Below the pieces are notes generated by a model that was given only the letters and a program-made list of their open reading frames with translations, had not been told where the DNA came from and did no database searches. Of a stretch of 64,000 bases of DNA, positions 17,115 to 26,061 are shown one piece after another (within the stretch, counting starts at the first letter, position 1; every line of letters starts with the position of its first letter). The stretch is from Actinophytocola sp036555685. GTDB taxonomy: Bacteria > Actinomycetota > Actinomycetes > Mycobacteriales > Pseudonocardiaceae. The translations under genes were made by a program, and so were the position numbers. The stretch covers positions 1 through 64,000 of the forward strand of contig NZ_DATBKY010000232.1 of assembly GCF_036555685.1 (NCBI RefSeq). The letters are read 5' to 3'.

Positions 17115-18809
17115 ATGACGACGATGAAGACTCCGGTGACTTCCGGCAGGTCACCGGCTGGACGTGGGGGCGTGGTCTCGTTTCCGCCGTGGTTCGGCGG
17201 GATATCCGCCGTCCTGGTTCCGACGTTGGTCACCGTCGCGCACGCGCTTGCCTACGGGCGGTGGATCGTGGACGACGCGGGAATCACTTTCGCATATGCG
17301 CGGTCGATCACCACCGGGGCCGGTCCGGTGCTGCAGGCGGGCGGGCCCGCGGTGGAAGGCTATTCCGACCCGGCGTGGCTGGCCGTTCTCGCGGTGGGCC
17401 GGCTGGTCGGTTTGTTCGACCGCGGCGCGTGGTTCGGCGTGCCGGACTACGTGTTGTACCCCAAGGGAGTGGCGCTGCTGTGCTGCGTCGGCGTGTACAT
17501 CGCGCTGTATCGGGCGGCCACCGCCGCATGCCACCGCCCCGTGCTCGTCGCGCTCGTCGCGGGCACGGCTGTCGCGCTCACTCCGTCGTTCGTCATCTGG
17601 AGCTTCTCCGGGCTGGAGAACTCGCTCATGGCGCTCGCGGTCGCCTGGCTGGCTGCGGTCCTGGTGCGCGCAGCCATGGCGGACTGCCTGCTGACCGCGC
17701 GCACCGCGGTGACGTGCGGGCTGCTGGCGGCACTGGCGGCGCTGACCCGGCCCGAAGGACTCCTCTATGCCGCCGCGTACCCGATCGTCGTCGCCTCGTT
17801 CGTGCGTAAGGGAATCCTGCTTCGGACGGCGCGGGCGGCGGCCGTCTCGATCGCCGCGTTCGCCGTGCCCATGGGCGCATACCTGCTGTGGCGCGTGCTG
17901 ACGTTCCATGCGCTGCTGCCGAACACCGCGATGGCCAAAGCACAGCACGTCCCGCATGTCACAGCCGTCCACCAGGCGATCAACCTGATCGACTACGTCG
18001 GATGGCCACTGGTGCTGATCGCGGTCGCGTGCGTGGGCGCGGTGCTGGCCCGGCCCTCACCGGCACGGCGCACGGTCGTGGTGCTCGCGGTGCCGCTGGC
18101 TCTCGCGGTGCTCTCCTTCGTCGTGCTCGTGCGCGACTGGATGGGCGAGCTCCGGTTCGCATCCCCCATCTGGCCCCTGGCCGCACTGACCGCTGCCGTC
18201 GCCGTGGCGGCCGTGACGCGGGAGATGTCGGTCCGCGGGCATGCCGTCCTCGCGACGTGCACCGTCCTCGCCTGCGTGCTGACCGCGATCACCTGGCAGC
18301 AGCGTGCGGACCGGTTCAGCCGCGGGCCCACCGTCCCGTTGTGCGCTGTCGTGGACCAGGCCCGGGTGTACGACGAGTACGCGCGGATCCTCGGTGCGCG
18401 GAACGGGTCGGTCGTGCTGCCCGACATCGGCGGCACGGCCCTCACGAGCCGGCTTCGCGTCGTCGACCTGGCCGGGCTCGCCGACCGGAGAGTCGCCGGG
18501 TACTGGGCCGCCGGCGACATGGCGGGGCTTCGCGATCACGTGTTCGCCCGGGTGCGGCCCACGATCATCCACGCGCACGGTGGCTGGTCCACGCGCACCG
18601 GGCTGTTGACCGACCCGCGTGCGACGAGCGGCTACACCGTGGTGCATCGCTACTCCGCCACGAGCGCCGACCTCGTCCGAACCGACGCGCTGGACACGCC
18701 GGGGACGCTGCCGGAGCTGCGCGCGGCCGCGAGTCGCGCCGCGGCCCGGCACCTGGTGCTGGGTGACGCGCCGCGCCGGTCCTGCGGGGCGACGCTCCGT
18801 CCCGCGTAG
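17115..18809 (+). CDS. Polytopic GT-C-type glycosyltransferase-like membrane protein
   Basis: About 564 residues with some ten hydrophobic segments across the first 400, then a soluble C-terminal part of about 150. Near the start of the first outer loop is WIVDDAGITFAYAR, the paired-acid motif typical of GT-C enzymes that use polyprenyl-phosphate sugars. It resembles actinobacterial arabinofuranosyl/mannosyltransferase-type proteins, though the sugar cannot be read from sequence. The ATG at 17115 follows CTGGGGGG at a good distance. It is monocistronic, as the next gene is about 280 bases downstream. Confidence 0.65.
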   Translation: MTTMKTPVTSGRSPAGRGGVVSFPPWFGGISAVLVPTLVTVAHALAYGRWIVDDAGITFAYARSITTGAGPVLQAGGPAVEGYSDPAWLAVLAVGRLVGLFDRGAWFGVPDYVLYPKGVALLCCVGVYIALYRAATAACHRPVLVALVAGTAVALTPSFVIWSFSGLENSLMALAVAWLAAVLVRAAMADCLLTARTAVTCGLLAALAALTRPEGLLYAAAYPIVVASFVRKGILLRTARAAAVSIAAFAVPMGAYLLWRVLTFHALLPNTAMAKAQHVPHVTAVHQAINLIDYVGWPLVLIAVACVGAVLARPSPARRTVVVLAVPLALAVLSFVVLVRDWMGELRFASPIWPLAALTAAVAVAAVTREMSVRGHAVLATCTVLACVLTAITWQQRADRFSRGPTVPLCAVVDQARVYDEYARILGARNGSVVLPDIGGTALTSRLRVVDLAGLADRRVAGYWAAGDMAGLRDHVFARVRPTIIHAHGGWSTRTGLLTDPRATSGYTVVHRYSATSADLVRTDALDTPGTLPELRAAASRAAARHLVLGDAPRRSCGATLRPA

Positions 18810-18862
18810 CGAGTCGGGTGCGGGCCTGGTGCGCCCGCCGTCCCACCGGGCGGCGCTCTCCA

Positions 18863-18907
18863 CTGTGGACGAGGACGCTGTGGACGAGGACGCCGTGGAC
18901 GAGGACG
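18863..18907 (+). repeat. Three 15-base tandem repeats
   Basis: Three copies of C(T/C)GTGGACGAGGACG at 18863-18877, 18878-18892 and 18893-18907, in the gap after the GT-C gene. The first two are identical and the third differs by one base. Read as protein they would give a Val-Asp-Glu-Asp-Ala repeat, but no start or ribosome site supports a gene here. Confidence 0.8.
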
Positions 18908-18981
18908 CCGTGCGACCCCGGCGCGCAAGATCGCCTGCGCCGCACGCAGGTACGCGGGTGCAAACGGCTCTGTCGTCGGCC

Positions 18982-19009
18982 TTGATTCGGGATTCGGTGG
19001 GTCTAGTCT
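18982..19009 (+). promoter_or_regulatory. Probable housekeeping promoter of the purine permease gene
   Basis: TTGATT (18982-18987) and TAGTCT (19004-19009) with 16 bases between, 81 bases before the permease ATG. The match to the main vegetative consensus is good. Confidence 0.5.
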
Positions 19010-19090
19010 GTGCTCCGCCCGACGGCCGCCGGTGTGTTCGCACGCCCGTGGTCGACCCAGCTGCCACAGGTCTTCGAGGAGGCGGCGTCG

Positions 19091-20623
19091 ATGAGCACCC
19101 ACCACCTGCGACCGAACACCGAGCGGGACCTCAGACCGGATGCGCACCGGCATCGGCGTCCGGGCGGGGCCGTGGACAGCTTCTTCGACGTCACCGAGCG
19201 CGGGTCCACAATCGGCCGCGAGGTCCGCGGCGGGTTCACCACCTTCTTCGCGATGTCGTACATCGTGGTGCTCAACCCGTTGATCATCGGTACCGTCGTG
19301 GACCGCGACGGCTCGTTCATCGCCGGCGGTGACGACGTCGGCGAGAGCACGATCGCGGTGGCCGGGGTCACCGCGCTGACCGCCGGTGTGCTGACCATCC
19401 TGATGGGCCTCGTGGGGCGGTATCCGTTCGCGCTCGCGGTCGGGCTGGGGTTGAACTCGTTCGTCGCCGTCGGCGTCGCCAGCCAGATGTCGTGGCCCGA
19501 AGCGATGGGCCTGGTGGTCATCGAGGGCGTGCTCGTGATCCTGCTCGTGCTCACCAAGATCCGGACCGCGGTGCTGCACGCGATCCCGGGCGACCTGAAG
19601 ACCGCGATCAGTGTCGGCATCGGTCTGTTCATCGCGTTCATCGGTTTCGTCGACTCGGGCGTGGTCCGCCGCATCCCCGACGAAGCCGGTACGACCGTCC
19701 CGGTGACCTTCGGGATCGGCGGCGAGCTGCAGGGGTGGCCGACGTTGGTGTTCGTGGTCGGCCTCGCGGTCACCGCGATCCTGGTGATACGCCAGGTGCG
19801 CGGCGCGATCATCATCGGGATCCTGTCCGCCACGGTCGTCGCCATCGTGGTCGAGACCTTGTTCCACCCCGGACCGGCGATCGTGGACGGGCAGCCGTCG
19901 CCGACCGGCTGGCGCCTCAACGTGCCGCAGGTGCCGACGGACTGGTTCGCGTTGCCTGATCTGCAGCTGCTCGGGAACTTCGACCTCGTGGGCGGCTTCA
20001 CCCGCATCGGCGCGCTGGCCGCCGTCATGATCGTGTTCGCACTGATGCTGTCGGACTTCTTCGACACGATGGGCACCGTGGTCGGCCTGAGCAGCCAGGC
20101 CGGCCTGCTGGACAAGCAGGGCCACGTCCCGGGCGTGGGCCGGGTGCTGTTCGTGGACTCGCTCGCGGCCGCGGCCGGCGGGGCGGCCTCCAGCTCGTCG
20201 AACACGACCTACATCGAGTCCTCCGCGGGCATCGGCGAGGGCGCCCGGACGGGTGTCGCCAGCCTGCTCACCGGCGTGCTGTTCCTCGCCGCGATGTTCT
20301 TCACCCCGCTCGTCACGGTCATCCCGTTCGAGGCGGCCACGCCGGCCCTCGTCGTGGTCGGCCTGGCCATGGTGTCCCAGATCCGGCGCATCGACTTCAC
20401 CGACGTCGCCGTGGTGATCCCCGCACTGCTGACCGCCGTGCTGATGCCGTTCACCTACTCGATCTCGGTCGGCATCGGCGCCGGTCTGATCAGCTACGTC
20501 GTGTTTCGTGCGTTCCAGGGCCGCGCCCGCGAGATCCACCCTCTCCTGTGGATCGTGTCCGCCCTGTTCCTCCTCTACTTCGCAGTGCATCCACTGCGGG
20601 AACTGTTCGGAATCAGCGGCTGA
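19091..20623 (+). CDS. AzgA-type purine (adenine/guanine/hypoxanthine) permease
   Basis: 510 residues with about 12-14 membrane segments of the nucleobase-cation symporter 2 fold. Hallmarks include GGFTTFFAMSYIVVLNP near the first helix, ALAVGLGLNSFVA, and LSDFFDTMGTVVGL followed by SSSSNTTYIESSAGI. These place it with AzgA/PbuG-type permeases, which import purine bases with protons, rather than with uracil permeases. The ATG at 19091 has GAGGAGGCG about 10 bases upstream. No purine riboswitch was recognised in the leader. Confidence 0.9.
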   Translation: MSTHHLRPNTERDLRPDAHRHRRPGGAVDSFFDVTERGSTIGREVRGGFTTFFAMSYIVVLNPLIIGTVVDRDGSFIAGGDDVGESTIAVAGVTALTAGVLTILMGLVGRYPFALAVGLGLNSFVAVGVASQMSWPEAMGLVVIEGVLVILLVLTKIRTAVLHAIPGDLKTAISVGIGLFIAFIGFVDSGVVRRIPDEAGTTVPVTFGIGGELQGWPTLVFVVGLAVTAILVIRQVRGAIIIGILSATVVAIVVETLFHPGPAIVDGQPSPTGWRLNVPQVPTDWFALPDLQLLGNFDLVGGFTRIGALAAVMIVFALMLSDFFDTMGTVVGLSSQAGLLDKQGHVPGVGRVLFVDSLAAAAGGAASSSSNTTYIESSAGIGEGARTGVASLLTGVLFLAAMFFTPLVTVIPFEAATPALVVVGLAMVSQIRRIDFTDVAVVIPALLTAVLMPFTYSISVGIGAGLISYVVFRAFQGRAREIHPLLWIVSALFLLYFAVHPLRELFGISG

Positions 20624-20640
20624 CGTTCAGGTGGCGGTCA

Positions 20641-20676
20641 TTTCGGGTGTGGCCGAAACGTTTCCGGGTGTGCCGG
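20641..20676 (+). repeat. Imperfect tandem repeat with hairpin before the monooxygenase gene
   Basis: TTTCGGGTGTGGCCG (20641-20655) is followed by TTTCCGGGTGTGCCGG (20661-20676). The first copy also folds as TTTCGG/CCGAAA. It lies between the permease stop and the monooxygenase start, so it may be a terminator or an operator. Confidence 0.4.
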
Positions 20677-20724
20677 CGAGAGCGCCACAATCGTGGCCGA
20701 TTCCGCCGTCCGAGGAGCGTTGCG

Positions 20725-22272
20725 ATGGTTGCCGATGTCGTGATCGCCGGTGCCGGTCCGGGCGGGCTGATGCTCGCCTGCGAGCTGCGCCTGGCCGGCG
20801 TGCGTCCGGTCGTGCTGGAGCGGCTGCCCGAGCCGAGGCGGGAGAACCGGGCCAACGGCCTGGTCGGCCAGGTGGTCCGGATGCTCGATCGCCGCGGTCT
20901 GTACCGACCACTGGCCGGGAAAGCCGAGCCACCGCAACCGATCCCGGCGTTCTTCTTCGGCGCCGTGCCCATGGACCTGCACGTGCTCGACGACAACCCG
21001 TTCTATCTGCTGCCCGTACCGCAGACTCGTATCGAGTCGGTACTGGCCGAACGCGCCGCCGAGCTGGGCGTCGAGGTGCGCCGGGGCCACGAGCTGACCG
21101 GCCTGTCCCAGCACGCCGACACCGTCACCGTCGAGGTCGCCGGCCCGGACGGGCGTTATGCGCTCAGCAGCCGCTACGTGGTCGGCGCGGACGGCGCACA
21201 CAGCACGACCCGCAAACTCGCCGGCATCGGATTTCCCGGCGCGGCAAGCGATGACATCGTCGTGCGCATCGCGGACGTGGCCGTGCCCGACGAGTTCGTC
21301 GACCCGGCCACCGGCGGCCTGAACCTGCCTGGCCATGGCTTCATCTCACCGATGTACCACCGCACCGAACAGGGAGTCTTCGCCTACGCACGGCTTCCGT
21401 CCCGGCCGGACCTGGTGTTCACTCTCGAGTGGACGACCGGCGGGATCGACACCGACGCGTCGTTGACGCTCGAGGAGCTACACGACAGCGTCTACCGCGT
21501 CATGGGCGGCGCGGACCTGCCGCTGCGGCCACCCGATGGTGGGGGACCGCATCGCCTGGATCGCTCGGTCGGCGTCCACACCCGCCTGGCCGACCGGTAT
21601 CGCCACGGCCGGGTGCTGCTGGTTGGCGACGCCGCCCACGTGCACTTCGTGATCGGCGGACCGGGACTCAACCTCGGCCTGCAGGACGCGGTCAACCTGG
21701 GCTGGAAGCTGGCGGCCGTGATCCAGGGCCGGGCACCGGCCGGGCTGCTGCACACCTACGACACCGAGCGGCGGCCGGTCGGTGAGCGAGTAGCCATGCA
21801 CAGCCAGGCCCAGCTCGCGCTGCTGGCCCCCGGCACCGAGGTAACGGCATTGCGCGAACTGTTCGCCGAGCTACTGCGTGACCAGCACACCGTGGCGCGC
21901 ATCGCGAACATGATGGCGGGTGCGGACATCCGCTACGACATGGGCACCGAGTGCGCTCACCCGCTCGTCGGCCGGTGGGCTCCCGACCTGCTGCTCAAGA
22001 CCGACAACGGCCAAGTCCGGCTCGCCGAGCTGACCACGGCCGCCCGCCCGCTGCTGCTCGACCTCACCGAGGACGCGTCGCTCGCGACAGCGGCGGTCGG
22101 GTGGCGCGACCGTGTGGAGACCATCGTCGCCCGCACCCAGCACGCCACGCCCACGGCATTGCTGCTGCGCCCCGACTGCCACATCGCGTGGGCCACCGAC
22201 ACGCCACGCCCGGACGAAGCCGAGCGTGAGTCCCTGCGTACCGCGCTCGCCACCTGGTTCGGCACACGCTGA
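20725..22272 (+). CDS. FAD-dependent aromatic monooxygenase (PHBH fold)
   Basis: 515 residues of the group A flavin monooxygenase type: the dinucleotide fold GAGPGGLM near the N-terminus, a GADGAHS motif in the middle, LVGDAAH (FAD ribityl site) around 300 and a thioredoxin-like C-terminal domain. Relatives hydroxylate phenols, polyketides or rifamycin-type drugs with NAD(P)H and oxygen. The ATG has CGAGGAGCG 8 bases upstream. It ends 10 bases from the convergent winged-helix regulator gene. It could serve catabolism, tailoring or drug inactivation; sequence alone does not choose. Confidence 0.85.
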   Translation: MVADVVIAGAGPGGLMLACELRLAGVRPVVLERLPEPRRENRANGLVGQVVRMLDRRGLYRPLAGKAEPPQPIPAFFFGAVPMDLHVLDDNPFYLLPVPQTRIESVLAERAAELGVEVRRGHELTGLSQHADTVTVEVAGPDGRYALSSRYVVGADGAHSTTRKLAGIGFPGAASDDIVVRIADVAVPDEFVDPATGGLNLPGHGFISPMYHRTEQGVFAYARLPSRPDLVFTLEWTTGGIDTDASLTLEELHDSVYRVMGGADLPLRPPDGGGPHRLDRSVGVHTRLADRYRHGRVLLVGDAAHVHFVIGGPGLNLGLQDAVNLGWKLAAVIQGRAPAGLLHTYDTERRPVGERVAMHSQAQLALLAPGTEVTALRELFAELLRDQHTVARIANMMAGADIRYDMGTECAHPLVGRWAPDLLLKTDNGQVRLAELTTAARPLLLDLTEDASLATAAVGWRDRVETIVARTQHATPTALLLRPDCHIAWATDTPRPDEAERESLRTALATWFGTR

Positions 22273-22294
22273 ACACCTGCGGTCACCCGGTGTT
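22272..22294. terminator. Shared hairpin between convergent genes
   Basis: AACACC (22272-22277) and GGTGTT (22289-22294) flank an 11-base loop. The stem spans the end of the monooxygenase gene and the stop of the regulator gene, so it could terminate both. Confidence 0.4.
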
Positions 22295-23248
22295 GAGCCT
22301 GACCAGGTCCTGGCCCAGGACCGTCGCGTGGTGGAGCACCGCCTTGCCGTCGCGGCGACTGGAGACCAACCGGGCCGCCCGCAGCGCCGCGCTGTGCTCC
22401 GACGCCGACGCCGCGCTGATGCCGAGCTCCCGCGCGATGTCACCGGTGGTGTGCTCGGCCGCCAGCAGGCGCAGCACCGCCGCCCGGGTCGTCCCGAGGA
22501 TCGCCGCGAGGGTGTCGGACTCGCCACCGACCCGGATGCCCAGCGCGGCCGGTGCCGGGTAGGCCAGCAGGACCGGCTGCTCGGGCAGCTCACCCACCAG
22601 CGGCGGTCCCGTCCAGAACGCGCTCGGCGTGATCACCAGTCCCCGCCCGGCCAACCGGACCGTGCGGTCCTGCGGGCTGTCGATCCGCAGGCAGTCCCCG
22701 CGCCAGCTCGCCCCGGGCAGCATCGTGGTGAGCGCGGCTGCGACCCCGCGGCTTGCCAGCAGCCGCCCGTGCTGGGCCAGCTCGTGGTGGTGGTTGGCCC
22801 GGACATCGGCCCAGTACGGCTGCATCGTCGCGCTGAACGCGGTTCTCGTCCCGTGCACCAGCACCCGTCCGGCGTCGCGGTCACCCTCGACGGCGTACCT
22901 GAGCAACAGCGGAACACCCGAGTTGGGAGCGCCGAAGAACAGCGCCAGTTCCTCGCGCACCCGCTCCCGGCCGAAACCCAGCACGGTATCCATCCCCTCG
23001 TCGAGATCCGTGCTGGCGGCGAGAGTGGGCGTCAACGCCCAGGAGAAGTGTCCGCCGAGCTGCCGCACCGCCGGCCGCGCCGACTTCGGGACCGCCGCCA
23101 GCGCGTTGCAGCGCCACCGCTCGCCCCACGGCGCACGGATCCCGCGGCGCAGCCCCCGAGCCGCGAACTTCAGCTCCAGCGACGGAGCCGGCTCGGGCAG
23201 GAAGCGCGTCGACGCGAAGTCGTGCGCGGTGAACAGGATTCGCAGCAT
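22283..23248 (-). CDS. Winged-helix (ArsR-like) transcriptional regulator with N-terminal sensor region
   Basis: 321 residues. The last 75 form a winged helix (TTGDIARELGISAASASEHSAALRAARLVSSRRDGKAVLH) of the ArsR kind. The N-terminal 240 residues match the long uncharacterised domain found on many actinobacterial regulators of this class (DUF5937-like, from memory). No metal-binding cysteine cluster is seen. The ATG at 23248 follows AGGGGGA. A 7-base dyad lies 60 bases upstream. It is convergent with the monooxygenase gene but has its own promoter, so control of that enzyme is possible, not shown. Confidence 0.75.
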   Translation of the reverse strand: MLRILFTAHDFASTRFLPEPAPSLELKFAARGLRRGIRAPWGERWRCNALAAVPKSARPAVRQLGGHFSWALTPTLAASTDLDEGMDTVLGFGRERVREELALFFGAPNSGVPLLLRYAVEGDRDAGRVLVHGTRTAFSATMQPYWADVRANHHHELAQHGRLLASRGVAAALTTMLPGASWRGDCLRIDSPQDRTVRLAGRGLVITPSAFWTGPPLVGELPEQPVLLAYPAPAALGIRVGGESDTLAAILGTTRAAVLRLLAAEHTTGDIARELGISAASASEHSAALRAARLVSSRRDGKAVLHHATVLGQDLVRLNTG

Positions 23249-23574
23249 GCCGTCCCCCTGACGGTCCACCATAGCGCCCGTACCGCTGAATCCCGCCCCG
23301 CCCGCGGCCGGCTGCGGAGCACAGCCGGAACGCCACCCGGTCGCGCGTCCGTGAGGCGTCCAAATCGGACAGCAGGCCACCGCGGGACACGGGCGGGTGA
23401 CCCGTCGGATGGTCCGGCTCGGATGATGTGCCTGCACCACGTCCTACCTGCGGATTGGTGAGCCACGACGCTGCGTTCACATCTTGCGCCGCTCGCGCGG
23501 GGAACGGACAGTGCGACCATGACGAGGTTGGCCGACGCCGGTCGCGACGGCTGTCGCAGCCGGGAACTGCTGCG
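23249..23574. other. Divergent intergenic region, no gene seen
   Basis: 326 bases between the winged-helix regulator and the stand-alone receiver. It contains the dyad at 23308-23328 and GC-rich sequence. No open frame with coding character and no clear promoter box was found. Confidence 0.5.
23308..23328. promoter_or_regulatory. CCGGCTG-N7-CAGCCGG dyad
   Basis: Perfect 7-base inverted repeat with a 7-base spacer, 60-80 bases upstream of the winged-helix regulator. It may be an autoregulatory operator. Confidence 0.4.
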
Positions 23575-23949
23575 ATGAAGGTACTCATCGCGGATGACTC
23601 GGTCCAAATGCGACAGGCGCTCACCTATGTCATCGAGGCCGAGCCCGACATGCGGGTGCTCGCGGCGGCGTCTGCCGACGAGGCTGTCGAGCTCGCCGCC
23701 GCCCACCTTCCCGACGTGGCCGTCCTCGACGTTCACATGCCCGGAAACGGTGTGGTCGCCGCCGACCGGATCCGCCGGGTCGCGCCGGACGCGAGGCTGA
23801 TCGTGCTGACCGGCGACGCCACCGCGCTGTCCCGCCCGGACTGCGACCGCCTCGGGCTCAGCGACTTCCTGGTGAAGGGCGTGCCCAACGCAACGATCAT
23901 CGCGGCGATCCGGCGGGCAGGCGGCTCTCGCCCCGCCGCGGACGCCTGA
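23575..23949 (+). CDS. Stand-alone response-regulator receiver domain
   Basis: 124 residues consisting of a receiver domain only. The acidic pair in IADDSVQM, the acceptor Asp in VAVLDVHMP, the Thr in VLTGDA and the Lys in FLVKG are all present, so it should be phosphorylatable. No output domain follows. Single-domain receivers usually act as phosphate sinks, in phosphorelays or by protein contact. No histidine kinase is adjacent. The start is the first ATG where the receiver fold begins; the upstream Shine-Dalgarno is weak. Confidence 0.8.
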   Translation: MKVLIADDSVQMRQALTYVIEAEPDMRVLAAASADEAVELAAAHLPDVAVLDVHMPGNGVVAADRIRRVAPDARLIVLTGDATALSRPDCDRLGLSDFLVKGVPNATIIAAIRRAGGSRPAADA

Positions 23950-24084
23950 GGAGCATCCGCTCAGGCACGGCAATCGCGCCGGCAGCAGGTGGCGCAGACG
24001 TTTCGCCTGATTTGCGGGCTTTGTGTGGATGGCGAGCCGAGTGGGTTGATCGCGGGCGCCGTGATCGCCATCGGGGTGTTCGCG

Positions 24085-24101
24085 TCACCCCGGACGGGTG
24101 A
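24085..24101. promoter_or_regulatory. TCACCC/GGGTGA dyad upstream of the GH15 operon
   Basis: TCACCC (24085-24090) and GGGTGA (24096-24101) with a 5-base spacer. The same hexamer pair, in the opposite arrangement, precedes the CE4 gene at 8381-8399. Confidence 0.3.
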
Positions 24102-24176
24102 TGTGGCATCGCGGTGACCTTGTTAAGCCGGGGATGCAGATATGTCCGTGCGCTTTCCGACAAAGCTAGGGGGGCC

Positions 24177-24245
24177 ATGCTCACGGTCGAGAAGCTGCAG
24201 GACGCCGCAGTGGCCCGCGAGGTCCGCGCGCATGCTCGAGCCTGA
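24177..24245 (+). CDS. Possible 22-residue leader ORF
   Basis: ATG at 24177 has a very good AGGGGGG site just upstream and reads 22 codons, ending in a TGA that overlaps the first codons of the GH15 gene in another frame. The peptide begins MLTVEKLQ. It could be a coupling leader peptide or the remnant of a lost gene. Confidence 0.25.
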   Translation: MLTVEKLQDAAVAREVRAHARA

Positions 24246-26061
24246 CCCCTCCTTTCGGCCGGTTCGAACCCGTGACGGCTACCCGCCGCTCGAGGACCTC
24301 GGGCTGATCGGTGACGGCTCGACCGTGGCGCTGGTCGGCCTGGACGGCGGCATCTGCTGGCTGTGCCTTCCGCGCTTCGACTCCGAGCCGCTCCTGTGCG
24401 GCTTGCTGGACCGCGACCGTGGTGGTCATTTCAGCATCACCCCGGACGGCCTGACCGAGGCGCGGCAGCGCTACGAGCCCGACACCGGCGTGCTGGTCAC
24501 CGAGATGCGTACCGCCACCGGCACGGTCCGGATCACCGATGCGCTGGCCCTGCGCCCCGGCGCCGACCTCACCGACGACGCTCCCGCCGGCCGCGGCGAG
24601 CTGGTCCGCTCGGTGGTGGTCCTGCACGGCAGCGTCCGGCTGCGGGTGGACCTCGCGCCCCGGGGCGGCGCCCAGGCACGGCTCGCCGCCAGCGGCCTGG
24701 TGGTCACGCCCGCGCGACGGCCGGACCTGCGGCTGCATCTGCGGTCCACGCTCCCGCTGAGCGGCCTGCACGGCAGCCACGACCTGCGGCAGGGCGACTC
24801 GTTCGACCTGGTGCTGTCGTGGGGCCGCACGCACCGCCACCACCGGTTCGACGCGGACGCGATGCTGGCGGCCACCACCGGCGCGTGGCGCCGGTGGATG
24901 ACGCGGTTCACCTACGACGGCCCGGCCGAGCCGATGGTGCGCCGGGCCGCGATCACGTTGAAGCTGTGCGACCACTGGGTGAACGGATCGATCGTCGCCG
25001 CGCCCACGTCCTCGTTGCCGGCGCCGGTCGGCGGGGTGCGGAACTGGGACTACCGCTACACCTGGATCCGGGACGCGGCCTACACGGTGTTCGCCATGCG
25101 CCGGATCGGGTTCGCGGACGAGGCGGACGCGTTCCTGGGCTGGGTGCTGGACGCCTTCGAGCAAAGCCGCCACCCCCGGATCATGTACGACCTCGACGGC
25201 GCGCCCGTCCCCGCGGAATGGGAGGACGCGGAGCTCGAGGGCTACCGGCGCTCCGCTCCGGTGCGGTGGGGCAACGGCGCGGCGGACCAGCGCCAGCACG
25301 ACGTCTACGGCGAGGTCCTGGACTGCGCCGACCAGTGGGTGCGCGCCGGCGGCGAGCTGGAGCAGCCGCTGTGGACGGAGCTGGTCAACCTGGCCGAGGC
25401 GGCCCGCGAGGCCTGGCGCCAGCCTGACCAGGGCATCTGGGAGATACGGAGCGAGGGCCGGGTCTTCACCTACTCGGCGGCCATGTGCCAGGTGGCGCTG
25501 GACCGGGCCGCGGCGATCAGCGAGCGGCTGGACCTGAGCGGGCCGGTGGCGGCCTGGCGGGCGGCCGCGGGCAAGCTGCGCGAGATCATCCTGGACGAGT
25601 CCTGGAACGAGGAAACCCAGACACTGAGCGAACATCTCGACGGCGACGGCAGCCTCGACGCCAGCCTGCTGGCCCTTCCGCTGCGACGGGTCGTCCCCGC
25701 GAGCCACCCGCGCGTGGTGGCGACCGCCGCGGCGGTCGCCGAGCGCCTGTCGGCCGGCGGCGGCCTGCTCTACCGCTACCTGCACGACGACTCTCCGGAC
25801 GGCATCACCGGTGACGAGGGCGCGTTCCTGCTGTGCAGCTTCTGGCTGGTCGACAACCTGGCCTTGCAGGGCCGGCTCGTCGAGGCGCAGGAGCTGTACG
25901 CCTCGCTGTGTGCCCGGGCCAGCCCGCTCGGCCTGCTGCCGGAGCAGATCGATCCGTCGACGGGTGAGTTCGTCGGGAACTTCCCGCAGGCGTTCAGCCA
26001 TATCGGCGTGATCGCCAGTGGCGTGACCCTCGCCCGGGCCGGGGCGGGTGAACCGGGATGA
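24232..26061 (+). CDS. Glycoside hydrolase family 15 (glucoamylase/trehalase-like)
   Basis: About 609 residues with an N-terminal beta-sandwich (to about 250) and an alpha/alpha barrel. Characteristic stretches are GGVRNWDYRYTWIRDAAYT, the central YGEVLDCAD and the late DEGAFLLCSFW; the last two regions hold the expected acidic catalytic pair. Actinobacterial relatives without signal peptides often hydrolyse trehalose or maltodextrins to glucose. No export signal is seen, so it should act in the cytoplasm. The start at 24232 lacks a clear Shine-Dalgarno and may depend on the leader ORF. Its TGA overlaps the next ATG (ATGA). Confidence 0.8.
   Translation: MLEPDPSFRPVRTRDGYPPLEDLGLIGDGSTVALVGLDGGICWLCLPRFDSEPLLCGLLDRDRGGHFSITPDGLTEARQRYEPDTGVLVTEMRTATGTVRITDALALRPGADLTDDAPAGRGELVRSVVVLHGSVRLRVDLAPRGGAQARLAASGLVVTPARRPDLRLHLRSTLPLSGLHGSHDLRQGDSFDLVLSWGRTHRHHRFDADAMLAATTGAWRRWMTRFTYDGPAEPMVRRAAITLKLCDHWVNGSIVAAPTSSLPAPVGGVRNWDYRYTWIRDAAYTVFAMRRIGFADEADAFLGWVLDAFEQSRHPRIMYDLDGAPVPAEWEDAELEGYRRSAPVRWGNGAADQRQHDVYGEVLDCADQWVRAGGELEQPLWTELVNLAEAAREAWRQPDQGIWEIRSEGRVFTYSAAMCQVALDRAAAISERLDLSGPVAAWRAAAGKLREIILDESWNEETQTLSEHLDGDGSLDASLLALPLRRVVPASHPRVVATAAAVAERLSAGGGLLYRYLHDDSPDGITGDEGAFLLCSFWLVDNLALQGRLVEAQELYASLCARASPLGLLPEQIDPSTGEFVGNFPQAFSHIGVIASGVTLARAGAGEPG

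Noticed and set aside
19010..19090. Possible purine riboswitch before the AzgA-type permease
   Set aside because: The leader is short and lacks the conserved three-way junction sequences.
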